This document shows positions 1 through 10,344 of a DNA stretch of 64,000 nucleotides, piece after piece. A program made the translations under genes and the position numbers. The notes beneath the pieces were generated by a model that was given only the letters and a program-made list of their open reading frames with translations, had not been told where the DNA came from and searched no databases. The stretch covers positions 248,001 to 312,000 of the forward strand of contig CBFFRQ010000067.1 of NCBI GenBank assembly GCA_965644315.1. The letters are read 5' to 3'. How positions within the stretch are numbered: position 1 is the first letter of the stretch; each line of letters starts with the position of its first letter. This DNA is from Caecitellus pseudoparvulus (lineage: Eukaryota; Bigyra: Bicosoecida).

Positions 1-3000
1 GCAAGGTCGCAGCGACCAGGATGCACGCTGCGTCGAAACGCCGAGCCAAGGCGCACAGCGCGGGGTGGATGCGCCGCGTCGTCCCTGCGACGGGCAGCGA
101 TCACGATGCGAAGGTGTTCGACGAGCTGCAGGAGCTGCTGCGCCGGGGGCATCTGTTGGGGTACCGCAGGCGGGCCCGGGATGCGTTTGGCTCGGTGCGT
201 GTCTGAAACGCTCGCGAAACGCATGCGGCACGTGCCCACACCCGCTTCCTTTCTCTGACTGCAGATTGACGCAGTGATTGCGCCAGACAAGGTGGCACGC
301 ACAGGGCTGCTGCATCCCAGCGACGGTTCGTGTCGGTCTGCGTCGTTCACCCTGGCAGGGGTGGGTGTGCGGATCAACGCACCAGTGAAGTACCCTGTTA
401 CAGACTTCCTCCCGCGGCACACGGAAGTGCTGGTGAAGCTGCCGGGAGGTGGCGCCCTGCATTCCGTGCTGCAGTCAGAGGGCAACCCCCTGTCTCTCAT
501 GGCAGCGAACCTGGCAGACCCCAGCATGGGGTACCGCGAGCACACGGTGTTTTTCGGCCGCGTTCTGGAGCATGCCCCCGACGGCACGTACAAGATCCTG
601 AACCACACGACGAAGAAGGCCATGCTGGGCGTACCTCGGCGCTGCCTGAGCATGGCCTCCAGCGCCTACTTGGAGGGCCTGCACCACTTCCACACGGGGT
701 TCAAGCGTTCCGCCCTGCTCAGCATGCTGGAAGCCATCCGCCACCGCCCAGATGAAACGCGCGCCTATGTCGTGGCGGCAGACCTCTTGCTCTCTGTGGG
801 GCGCGTCATCGAAGCGCGTTCCTTCGCGCGCCGGGTGACGCTGCTTGACCCACAGAGCGTTTCGGGGCACTTGCTGCTGGGCCAGGCGCTGCTACGCGGC
901 ATGGCGTCCCTGCCGAATTTGTGGGAGGCGGTGCTGTGTCTGCGCACGGCACACCGCCTGGAGCCGTGGAACGAAGCCACCCACCAGCCCTTGAACGAGG
1001 GCGAGGCGCGTCTGTGGAATGCGCTCAAAATGGAGGCGGGAAAGTGTACGTTCTCTGCGCCGTGCCTCTGGCTGCTGTTTTCCCCCTTCGCCGCTCCCTG
1101 CCCAACTGCCCCCACTCCCCCTCGCCCGCACAGTGTCTCGTTGGAACTTCGGTCAGACTGCAGTGCAGCCATCCGCCTCTGCAGCTTCTCTGCGCCCTGC
1201 TCCGCCCTCTGCCCCCGCGAGCGTTTCTTGGGCGGATGATGCCAGCACGGGGCGACAGTCGACGCCGACCCTAGCCGGCACCGCCTCGCGAGGCATGTTG
1301 CGACCCGGCTCGCGACTGACGCGACAGGCTTCTGCTTCCTCTGCCGTCGCTGCGGCTCAGGCCATGGTGCGGTGGGCGCCGCGGGATCGCCCCATGTCCT
1401 CCGCCGCTGCGGCCACCGCACTGGTCGGCACGACCTCGTCTCGCGTGACGCGCGACCTCATGGGCGGCGACGGCGGCGCCACGGCGCGATCTGTGCACGA
1501 CCCCAACGCCTTCCTCCCAGCCCTCGTGCGGCTGTGGGCCGTCTCGCACCTGGCAGGCTCCACCATCGAAGGACGCCCAGTGGCGTTTCTGGCCAACACC
1601 ATCAAGGACGCAGGGTCCGCACTCCTGTACACATCCAGCCTGGGGGGCAGCGTCCTGCACACCGACAAACCACCCAAGTCATTCGGTCGAGCACCCACCT
1701 TGCAAGCCCCCCCCTGCACCCCTTTCCTGTACGTGTTGCAGGGGGGTGGCGGTCGGCGCCGCGCGCGATCCCGCCTCGCTTCACGTCTGCACACCACACG
1801 CACTCTGGTGGATAGGGGCCTGCTGCACGTGCCCGAAGAGCAACCTGCCAGCGAAGGTGCCGGCGAACCCACTGCAGACGGCTCCGTAGCCAGCACTCGG
1901 CTGCCTTCAGCGTGGCTCACACTGCACGCAAGCGGCGGTCGCGTCTTGCCAGCAGCCTGGTCGCACGGGTCCATGGATGTGGACGACCACCTGCCACGTG
2001 CACCAGCCACGGCGGCGGACTTGCTCGTGGCTACAGGGGAGTCACTGCACCCTGATGCCGGGTCGGAACACCCTGTGTTCTCGGTAGGTGTGGCCGCCTC
2101 TGAGATCGATTTTCACGGCCCCGCTGTGCAGCAGCCCAGTCCATACCACCAGGCGCCGTCGTCGCATCGCCCCAGCACCGCCTCAGCGAAACCAGGCGAG
2201 CTATCAGACACAATAGGCAGCGCTGATTCTCCCCGTCTGGTGGCAGGCGGCGCGACGCAGGGCCCTGCAGCGAGCCTGCCCCTGTCCATCGTCACAGCGG
2301 AGCGATCACTGCCGGCCCAGCCTGAGCCACTGGGGTGTGTGGATGACGAGGAAGATGAGGAGAGTGGTGTCCACTGCGACATGACTCCCAGCCCCACCCA
2401 CGCAGCACGCAAGGCCCGCCCCAGCGCCACACCCCGCGCCATGACGCCCATGCAGCGGCGCCGGGAGGCCGCGGCGTCGCGTGCCTCTGCTCGCGCACAC
2501 TCCCGCCAAACCAGCATTGGGGCAGCGCTGGAGGCTGAATTGGAGGCGACAGCCAACAGTGTCAGTGTGGCCAGCCTCAGTCGTCGAGGACGGGGCAGTG
2601 TGGGCTCGCAGCCCACCCCGCGCAGCGACAGCAGCGGAGGCGTGCTCGCAGAGTCGACTGCTGAGCAGGTCGCAGCCCCCAGTCGCAGCGTCTCGGGCTT
2701 TGCGAGCGGCGAGGCCCGCTCAGTCTCGGGCCTGGCCTGGGCAGGCGCAGAGGGGGAGAGTGGGGGGGCTGCAGGGCAGGTGCCTGGCGCCCCCAACCCC
2801 CTTCTTCGAGCCGCGGATGGCAAGGGCGGAATTTCGACTTTGTTCCGCCGACCGCCGCAACAGCCGCCGCGCCAGTCGACGCCACAGCCCCGCGGCACCT
2901 CGGCGCTGGAGCTGTGTGTGGAAGCGGCTAGGGCGAGCCAACAGACTGCGCTTTCTCTAGATGCCCCCCCCTCTGCGCTTTCCGGCAGTCCCGAAGAGGA

Positions 3001-5872
3001 GGGCTCGCTCCCCCACGCCCCCCCAGCGCCGCAGCAGGAATCCACGTCATCGCCAGGAAGTCACTCAGCGAGCCAAGGCGATGGGCCCAGTGATGCGGAT
3101 GCGCCACCCTCGACTACAAAGCTGTCTGCAAAGGCCAAGCGAAGAGCTGCTCGAGCTGCGCGGCAAGAAGCGCTTGCAGCGCTCATTGACCGGGCGGTGG
3201 ACGATGTGTGGGCCACTGCGGGGCACGAAGAAGCAGACACGCTGGGGTACGCTGATGTGGCCGCCAGTGACTCCGCCACGTCATGCCTGACGTCGGGAGG
3301 CGCCAGCGGCCTGTACCGCCACTTTGGCGCCACTGCCGTGTCTCAGGTGCACATGGTGCAACGCAGCATCCAGAAACGCCCCCCTTCGTTGGCACGCCCT
3401 GACTCTGCGGATGACGAGGTGCCTGCCGATGCCGTCCCCGCCCCGCCATTCAGCGTGCAGACTGCAGGGGGGGTTGTGGACGGCACGGCAGCTGCAGGCG
3501 TACTGCAGCAGACCCGTCAGGCGGCGGAATTTGCCCCCGATGTATCTGCCTTGGCTCACTCAGGCGCATTGGATGGCGGCTGGCGCCCCGCCACACCCGC
3601 CGACGCCGCCCAGCACACGACAGAGCTGGCAAGGCGGAGGGTGCTGCATGCGCGTCAGAGCGCCTTGGGGGGCGCCCGGGGGCAGCCACTGTCGGAACTG
3701 CTGCGGCGCGATGGTGTGAGTGTGGGGGCACCCACTGAGCTCGCAGTGGGCTACAACCCCGAGCTGGTCGTGAGTGCCCGGCGCCCGACAACGGGCGTTC
3801 CACGCGGCCTGCTGCCCCCCAAGTGGCAGCGGATCCTCCTCCCCGCCACCAAGTACGACCTGGTGTACCCGCCTTCCCCCGTGGAAGTGCGGGCGTTTCG
3901 GCAAGCACACCCGGAGCTGTTCGCGGCGTTCCCGCCCACAGACCTGCCCAGCGCCAAAGCACGGGGCTCCATGGTCACCAGTGCCTTTGCGAGCCAACTG
4001 CAACTCATCAGCACAGCCGGCATCGTGCCCACCAAGAAGAAGAAGAAGGGGGGCGGTAAGAAGGGAAAGGGGGGTCGGAACGCCCCACCCCGCCCCGCCA
4101 CCGCACCCGCCAACGGCGATGAACTGGACATTGAGGACGAACGAGATGCGCTGATTCTGGGTGGCGACGCAGACTCTGACGATGGCGAGCCCGAGGCTGC
4201 CACTGACGTCACAGCGGCAGGCACAGGTTCGGACGGAGACGACAGCGACGGGTCCACAGACGCCGCCCAGTTGCTGGACACAGGAGACTTGGGTGGGGGG
4301 GCGACACCCTCATCGCCCCAGGCGGGCAGGGCCCAGCGGCGCACCTCCAAACGCAAGAAAGGCTCGCGCAAGGCCAAGCGGGCTGCCGCGTCGCCAGGCA
4401 ACCCCGGGCAACCGACCCCCCTCGGCACGTCCTTCCGCCAGGGCAAGCACGTATCCCTGCCTGAACCAATTGCTGAGGAAGGAGGTGCAGGGAGCGCTGC
4501 ACCTGCCTCGCATGCTGGGCAGGAGAGTGCGGTTTCTGGCGACTCCGAGGCACACCTTGCGGAGAGCTCGGGGCGAGTGGACTTGATGTCCGTCGGACTC
4601 ACAGACGCAGACGCCCTGTCAGTCGACACGTCAGCCAAGTCCTCAGCCTCCGGGCGCAGGGCCTCGCGGCGAACTGGGGCTGGTGCGCTGGGTGCGTCAC
4701 ACCACACCATGTCCTCTGCAGCGGGTGGCGAGCCCGAGGATGATGCGCTGCTGTCTCAAGTGGCCCAGGTCCTGGGCAGCCCCACCTCTGAAGCAGGCAG
4801 CCAGGCGTCTGAAGAGAGCAACCAGGACCAGCACGGAACGCACCCACCTGTCGGACACGCCCCACAAGTGGCCGACGGAGTGGTGGACTTGAAACCCACG
4901 GCACCCCCCTTCAGCGCCCCCCACGCACCATCAGCCGTGGGGGGCAGCGCCCTGTCTGCTGCTCGTGCCAGACGCCGTCGTCGCGGCCCACGCACGCGCC
5001 GGACCCTCAGCAACGCCCCCTCCGGGTCCAGTGATGAGGGGTCCTCCGCCCCCAAGGGCAGGTCGCCCAGGGTGCCTGGGCGAGGCGCCGCCCCCTCCAT
5101 CGCCTCCTCCACTGCCGACACGTTCAACGCTGGGACGGCAGGGGACGACCTTGTGCCGTACAAAGACATCATTTCACGCCTGGAGGGCGACGCCGTGTGC
5201 ATTCGCGCTTCGGCCCCAGTGGCCTCACGGGCGAACTTGGTCTGCCACGGCACTGCCTCACGGTGCCAACTGCTCAGCCTGCTGGAGTCTGGGCAGTGGT
5301 ATCGAGAGGTGCGACTGGTGCTCAAAGTTGCCCGACGGTACCTGCGCAGCGTCCTGCCTGGACCACGCACCTGCATCGTCTTTGACGTGGACGACACCGC
5401 CTTGTCCTCCACCGTGTACATGGCCCGCACACACTTCGCCCGACACCCCATGGCCGCGCCAGACTGGTACCACTGTGCCCGAGTGCCAGCCCTGCTGCCT
5501 GTCCTGGAGTTCTACCACTTTGTCCAGGACCTGGGCTTCCAAGTCGTCTTCCTCTCTGAACGGCCCGCCGAAGCGTTTCACCAAACCAAGGAAGCACTCG
5601 TCCGAGCTGGCTACGCCGACTTCACACACCTCATCACGCGCCCGCCAGCCAGCACCGGCCAGACCTCCGGCGAACTGAAAGGCACCACCATGTCCTCGGC
5701 GAAGCAGAAAGCCAGCCTGCGAGCCGGCGAGTTCAAGTTTGAATCCCGGGAGGCGCTCCAAGCGCAGGGCTTTGACATCGCAGCTGTTGTGGGAGACCAG
5801 GACTCCGACTTCATTGGCGGCCTCGTCGGCTTGCCAGTCAAGATCCCAAACTACCTATACACAGAGGAATGA
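1..5872 (+). CDS. TPR-like / disordered / HAD acid phosphatase protein (5' end missing)
   Basis: The reading frame is open to the left edge, so the start lies outside. Probable exons are <1-194, 265-1043 and about 1222-5872. The first intron (195-264, GTGCGT...CTGCAG) joins the frame cleanly in phase 0. The second intron's donor at 1044 is clear, but its acceptor (near 1221 or 1245) is uncertain. Roughly residues 180-290 of the visible protein look like TPR helices (AYLEGLHHFHTGFKRSALL and the following pairs). Then come over 1,000 residues rich in Ser, Pro, Ala and acidic runs, with no fold visible. The last 165 residues carry HAD class B/plant-type acid phosphatase motifs: FDVDDT with both aspartates (about 5380), LSERP as motif II, a Lys-containing segment, and GDQDSDF as motif IV (about 5792). 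It should hydrolyse a phosphomonoester; the substrate is unknown. There is no signal peptide in view. The phosphatase call is firm; the TPR call is moderate. Confidence 0.75.
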
Positions 5873-6421
5873 TGGGTTGGTGGTTGTGTTTGAGGGCCGT
5901 ACAGCCGCTGAGGCGTGCTGATGGTGATGGACACTTCTTGCAAGGGTCGCACTCGCAATTTTTGAGACAAGCCGAGCGCAATCAAAAACGTGGGAAGCTT
6001 TGGATGCCAAGATCTGGTTCATCGTATGCTTTGAAACCGCATTGCTTCATCGTACCTGTTCTGTTGAGAAGAACATGAAGGCTGGCGGTTGATTGCGTGG
6101 ACCAGAGTTTCACGTGAAACGCTGGCCAAAACCACCCGAGTCGCAAACGCCGGCCACACAGCGAGCTTGCTCGCGAGTGCCTCAAGCGTTGGAGAGCTTC
6201 ACTATGGGGGGTCACAACAAGCACATTTCTGCCCGTGAAAAATAGCTCAAACCATGTGAAACGTGCTTTCCACGTGCTGCAGCAGACAAGTGGGCATTGA
6301 CTTCGTGCCATTTCTATCAGCGCACAAGTCAATATTCAGCGGACGCACCCAATTCGGTATTCCAAGAGCTTTCAAAGGGTAACATGTGGTGTTGGTGTGG
6401 TGCAGACCGACCTTGGCTGCC
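5873..6421. other. intergenic spacer, no gene seen
   Basis: This stretch lies between the phosphatase stop and the next gene and is less GC-rich than the flanking genes. I see short unconvincing open frames on both strands and no RNA gene, repeat or clear poly(A) signal. It probably holds the 3' end of the first transcript and the promoter of the membrane protein gene that follows. Confidence 0.5.
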
Positions 6422-9400
6422 ATGCGGTCCGCTTTTGCGGCGCTGGGGCTGTTAGCATTGCTCACGTCCAGGGCTGCGTTTGCGTTTCCATATGCTGTCG
6501 TGCTGCCCGCCTCAGCTGCCACACGCGGCCTGCGAGATTCGCTGGTTTCGCAACCAGACCCTGATCGCTTGATCTTCGTGGCCTATCGCCCGTCGAATGA
6601 CTTGGCAAAGGCGGTTGAGCTGGACGCATTTGTTGACACGGTTGGTGGGGCATTGGTGGCCTCGGAGAATCCTGAAGTGCACGCAGCGATTGAGGCCGCC
6701 GAAGCTCTGCAAAGCTTCCCTGAAGGAAATATCGTACTGGTCAGCGAAGGACTTCCAGTCAACTCTGCACTGCTTCGCCACCTATCTGCCAAGCCTCACA
6801 TGGTTTTCACCGTACGTGTGCCGTGGCGAGATGCCTGCCGGCAAGAAAGGAGCACTGCAAAGTGCTGCCCCCCACAGACAACGCCAAGAAAGATGCCATC
6901 ATTTTCTCACGGGCCCAGCAGATCCAAGTCCCTTAGAGACGTGCACGTTGTACCTGCTCGCTCGCTCCTGATTCTTCGCGACGCATTGGCAGGCGTCACT
7001 ACACGGCGCGCCCTGCAGCTCCTCCTCAGCGAGACCGTCATGAAACACGAAGAACTACCCCTTGTTTCGGAAGAAATCACCCATGACCCACCAATGTTGA
7101 GTGCTTCGACGCTGTCGCTGCCTTTGCAGCGTCTAACGCCTGTCCATGCAAGCGTGGAAGAGTCTGTGAGCAAGCACCAGGCCGACAGGGCTCTGGACAG
7201 CCCCGAGTATCCAAGCTACCCGGCCAGTCCTTCTAACACGCCCTCCCCCTCAAGCACAGCACTCCCAAGTTCCTCGCCATCCCAAAGCCCGTCCCCTACA
7301 ACCCAGCCCTCCCCACCCCGCTCAGGGTGGGCACTCACCCTCTCATCACACAACACCTCATCCCACCTTCAGGTTGCTCCCCGCTTCGCAGCTCAGCTCG
7401 CATGTGCCGGGGACTGCTCCTCCCCACAAGCCCTCATCCTCCCTTGCCCTCGACCAGGCTCATGCCTCCCCCACACTGACGTGCGCCTCCTGTCAGCCTG
7501 CCAGCCTGGACACGGCGGCCTCGCATGCCAAACCTGTACCGACGGCTGGGCTGCTACCTCCCCCTGCACCACGTGTCGCCAGTGTCCCTACAATGGCGTG
7601 GCGCCAGGTGTCGTCAAGGCTGGCGCCACAGTCGCTCAGGTAGTGCTTGGACTGGCCATGTCCCTCTTCGCAGTGCACGGCTATGCACGTGCTCCAGACC
7701 GTGTCGCGACGAGCCTGTTCAGTGGTGGCCTGCGTCTGGCCATGTGGTACATCGGCATGGCGGGGCAGGTGGCGCTGCTGGCTGCCGACACACCAGGCAC
7801 ACTGCAGGCGACAGCTCACACCCTGGGCCACTGGGCCGACGTATGTGGCATGGCCCAGCCCTGGCGAGCAGGCCAAGAGCAGGTCATGCTGCCCAACGGC
7901 ACCATGTACGCCAGTCAGCCTGAACCAGCCCAAGGCGTCGATGTCCTGGGCATCCTGGGCGCACTGACAGGGCGAGCTGGCGTCGCGACAATGCCAGGTG
8001 CAGGATGTCTCACGGGCGGAGGCGACAGCCGCAGCCCACATGACATCGCCAACATCATCATGGCCGTGTACGGGGGCATGCTGCTGTGTGCCAGTGCTGC
8101 TGTGCTGTGGTGCGCTCGCCCTGCTCCTGGTAAGACCTGGACCACCATTCTTCTGCTTCTGGCGCCAGCAGCGTATATGCAGGTGGTGCCCAGCATCATC
8201 CAGGGCCAAGCCCGCGTCGTGGGGCTGCAGCCAGTTTGGCGTGGCATGTCCAGTCCAGACGATGTCGCTGGGCATGCGGCTGACGTGGGCGGGTACGCTG
8301 CCTCCCTGACGTTGCAGTGCTTGGCTGCCACGGTGGGTGTGCTGAGTGTGCTGGCGTGGCGGCAGTGGCGGAGGTCGGAACACCTGCTGCCACGGGGAAT
8401 TTCCGTGCGGCGCTTCTGCAGCAAGGGTTATCGTACACAGTACACGCCACAACAAGCGGTGTGCCTCGCACGTGCCACAGGTGCAGACAACGCACTCAAA
8501 GCAGCGGCTGTTGCGGCAGCACGCGCCAGTGAGCGTGCCTGCTACGGTGCTGGGCGCCTCCTGCCCACACACGCCTTCCCTGCCCTGCAGATGGCCCTCA
8601 TCGTGCTCGTGGCGATCATGGGCAGCATGACGACGTCCATCGTGGCTCGCCTGGTGTGTGTGGGTGTGGGCGTGGCGGGCAGCATGGCCCTCGTGCAGCA
8701 CCGTCGGCCCTGGGCGCTGTCTGAGCTGACTGACCTGGATGTTCTGGCCCATGGCGGCATCCTGGTGCAGGTGGTGTGTGTGGGCGTGGGCACGGCGGGT
8801 GGCAGACTGGCCACTGCTGCATCCATCATCTCTGGCATTGGGCATGTGCTTGTGCTCCTGTGGCTGGCGATGGCTGTTGCTCGAGGGTACAGTGGCCGAG
8901 CCCGAGAGCTGCTGGCACGTGGTGGTCGGCGCTTGCGTACGTTGCTGCCTGAGCTGGGGCCAGTCAGTGTAGGGGGGAGCTGCAGCAGTGGTCAGCTGGG
9001 CGATGTGGCTGACAGCCAAGTGCCAGGCGTGGGCAGCATTGTGTGGGCACTGGTGCAGCGGTGTGTGCGGCGAGGCGAGGTGCGGCCGGCAGCGGCTCGC
9101 CCAGCATCTGATGTGTTGAGTGTGCTGGGCATGGTGCGGGAGCAGGGACTATCTGTGGAGGCTGGCATGGCGGAGGTGGTGGGAGACTCGGGGTCAACTC
9201 TCATGGCCATGCCGACTGGCAGCGGGGTCAAACGACCCGCTTCTGGGAGCGACCAGGGTGGCCGGGCCAAGTCCCCAAAGCAGCACCCACTTCAATCGAT
9301 GAGGAGTGGGACATCTGCATACTTAGTACTTGGGACGAACCCACTGTTGGAGTCCTCTGGACGAGGCAAGCAAACTCTTCAAGTTGCGAGACATAGTGCA

Positions 9401-9748
9401 GATACTGCAACTTCTGGCCGTGCCCAGGCATCGCCAAGAGATCAAACACAAGTGGAAGGGAGGCCAAGCGGTGTGCGGCAGAATCTGCCCTCAGAGATCC
9501 CTGTCACCAGCATGGCTGATCGGCGTGCGAGCGTCGTAAAAGCGATGCTGTCTCCTGGATCAGGTGCAGGTCAAGCTCAGGGTGAGGGGGATCCTGAGGT
9601 AGCGTTGGCGCAGGCGCTTCCTCGCAACCCAGACAGGCACATGTCAGGGGGTCGCCGCATAGACGGCCGAGGTCGCGTGTCCTTCACGGCTGCTCGCCCA
9701 CAGCGCACATCCGTGCATGCAGGCGAGTCACAGGGCAAGCAGGATTGA
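6422..9748 (+). CDS. secreted-ectodomain polytopic membrane protein, function unknown
   Basis: The ATG at 6422 was chosen over an upstream GTG in the same frame because it begins a good signal peptide (MRSAFAALGLLALLTSRAAF). About 1,100 residues follow. First comes an ectodomain of about 260 residues. Next is a Ser/Pro-rich linker (about 7195-7330). A cysteine-rich, EGF-like block follows at about 7400-7600, with CAGDC, CQTCTDGW and CTTCRQCPY. Then there are at least eight hydrophobic segments between about 7620 and 8880, and finally a Ser/Gly-rich cytoplasmic tail. The order of Cys-rich repeat then membrane bundle resembles receptor- or channel-like proteins common in protists, but I recognise no family. 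A 66-base in-frame intron at 6812-6877 (GTACGT...CCACAG) is possible. Just after it a different frame reads more like protein, so the model there is uncertain. Coding is firm and the function is not known. Confidence 0.7.
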   Translation: MRSAFAALGLLALLTSRAAFAFPYAVVLPASAATRGLRDSLVSQPDPDRLIFVAYRPSNDLAKAVELDAFVDTVGGALVASENPEVHAAIEAAEALQSFPEGNIVLVSEGLPVNSALLRHLSAKPHMVFTVRVPWRDACRQERSTAKCCPPQTTPRKMPSFSHGPSRSKSLRDVHVVPARSLLILRDALAGVTTRRALQLLLSETVMKHEELPLVSEEITHDPPMLSASTLSLPLQRLTPVHASVEESVSKHQADRALDSPEYPSYPASPSNTPSPSSTALPSSSPSQSPSPTTQPSPPRSGWALTLSSHNTSSHLQVAPRFAAQLACAGDCSSPQALILPCPRPGSCLPHTDVRLLSACQPGHGGLACQTCTDGWAATSPCTTCRQCPYNGVAPGVVKAGATVAQVVLGLAMSLFAVHGYARAPDRVATSLFSGGLRLAMWYIGMAGQVALLAADTPGTLQATAHTLGHWADVCGMAQPWRAGQEQVMLPNGTMYASQPEPAQGVDVLGILGALTGRAGVATMPGAGCLTGGGDSRSPHDIANIIMAVYGGMLLCASAAVLWCARPAPGKTWTTILLLLAPAAYMQVVPSIIQGQARVVGLQPVWRGMSSPDDVAGHAADVGGYAASLTLQCLAATVGVLSVLAWRQWRRSEHLLPRGISVRRFCSKGYRTQYTPQQAVCLARATGADNALKAAAVAAARASERACYGAGRLLPTHAFPALQMALIVLVAIMGSMTTSIVARLVCVGVGVAGSMALVQHRRPWALSELTDLDVLAHGGILVQVVCVGVGTAGGRLATAASIISGIGHVLVLLWLAMAVARGYSGRARELLARGGRRLRTLLPELGPVSVGGSCSSGQLGDVADSQVPGVGSIVWALVQRCVRRGEVRPAAARPASDVLSVLGMVREQGLSVEAGMAEVVGDSGSTLMAMPTGSGVKRPASGSDQGGRAKSPKQHPLQSMRSGTSAYLVLGTNPLLESSGRGKQTLQVARHSADTATSGRAQASPRDQTQVEGRPSGVRQNLPSEIPVTSMADRRASVVKAMLSPGSGAGQAQGEGDPEVALAQALPRNPDRHMSGGRRIDGRGRVSFTAARPQRTSVHAGESQGKQD

Positions 9749-10344
9749 TCGCGCTTGAACTTCCCAGTCTTCGTCTGTTCCAGGCAGGTGCCACAAGGTC
9801 CGCAAGGAGCCATCATTTCCTGGAAGCACACTCGTTGCCTTCTTCCTTTTCGCGCATGCCGCGTGTTCGTGCCCAGACTTGGCAGGGACAGGCAGACTTG
9901 GGCGCCTTTCATCAGCACAAGCTCTCCACTGTTCAGCGGGACAGCCGAGTTCAGAGTGACTTGGCGCACATTTCAAAGCCGCTCAGGGCGGCCCGGGCCT
10001 TACACATCTTGCCATCACCACCCCATTGCGTTCGCCCGCCTTCCTGTCCTCGGCGACTGGGTCGGCCCAGTCCTGCGCGGCATCGCAATTCACAGCTGGC
10101 CAATCTCACACGTCACTGCGGGAGCTGGCCCGATGCAGGCGTCCAGCGTTGGGAGCATGGCGACTTCAGCCGACCCAGCTCACACAGCTGGCATGAAGAC
10201 TGTCCAGTCAACTCCTGCATTCGGCAAGGCGCCTTCAGCCATGCTGCGGAGCGCAGTGTGCGTGTGTCGGCGTTTCAGCTGCTCCGCCATCGCATGCTCC
10301 ACATCGGCCCCGCTCTCGCGCCACACAGGTGTCACGCGGTGCAG
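9749..10344. other. intergenic spacer, no gene seen
   Basis: The open frames here lack good starts and read as low-quality protein in every frame. It probably contains the 3' flank of the upstream membrane protein gene and the promoter and leader of the next one. No tRNA-like or repeat structure was recognised. Confidence 0.45.

Noticed and set aside
2113-3045. A 310-codon minus-strand frame inside the phosphatase gene
   Set aside because: It is opposite a Ser/Pro-rich coding region of high GC; composition makes such shadows common.
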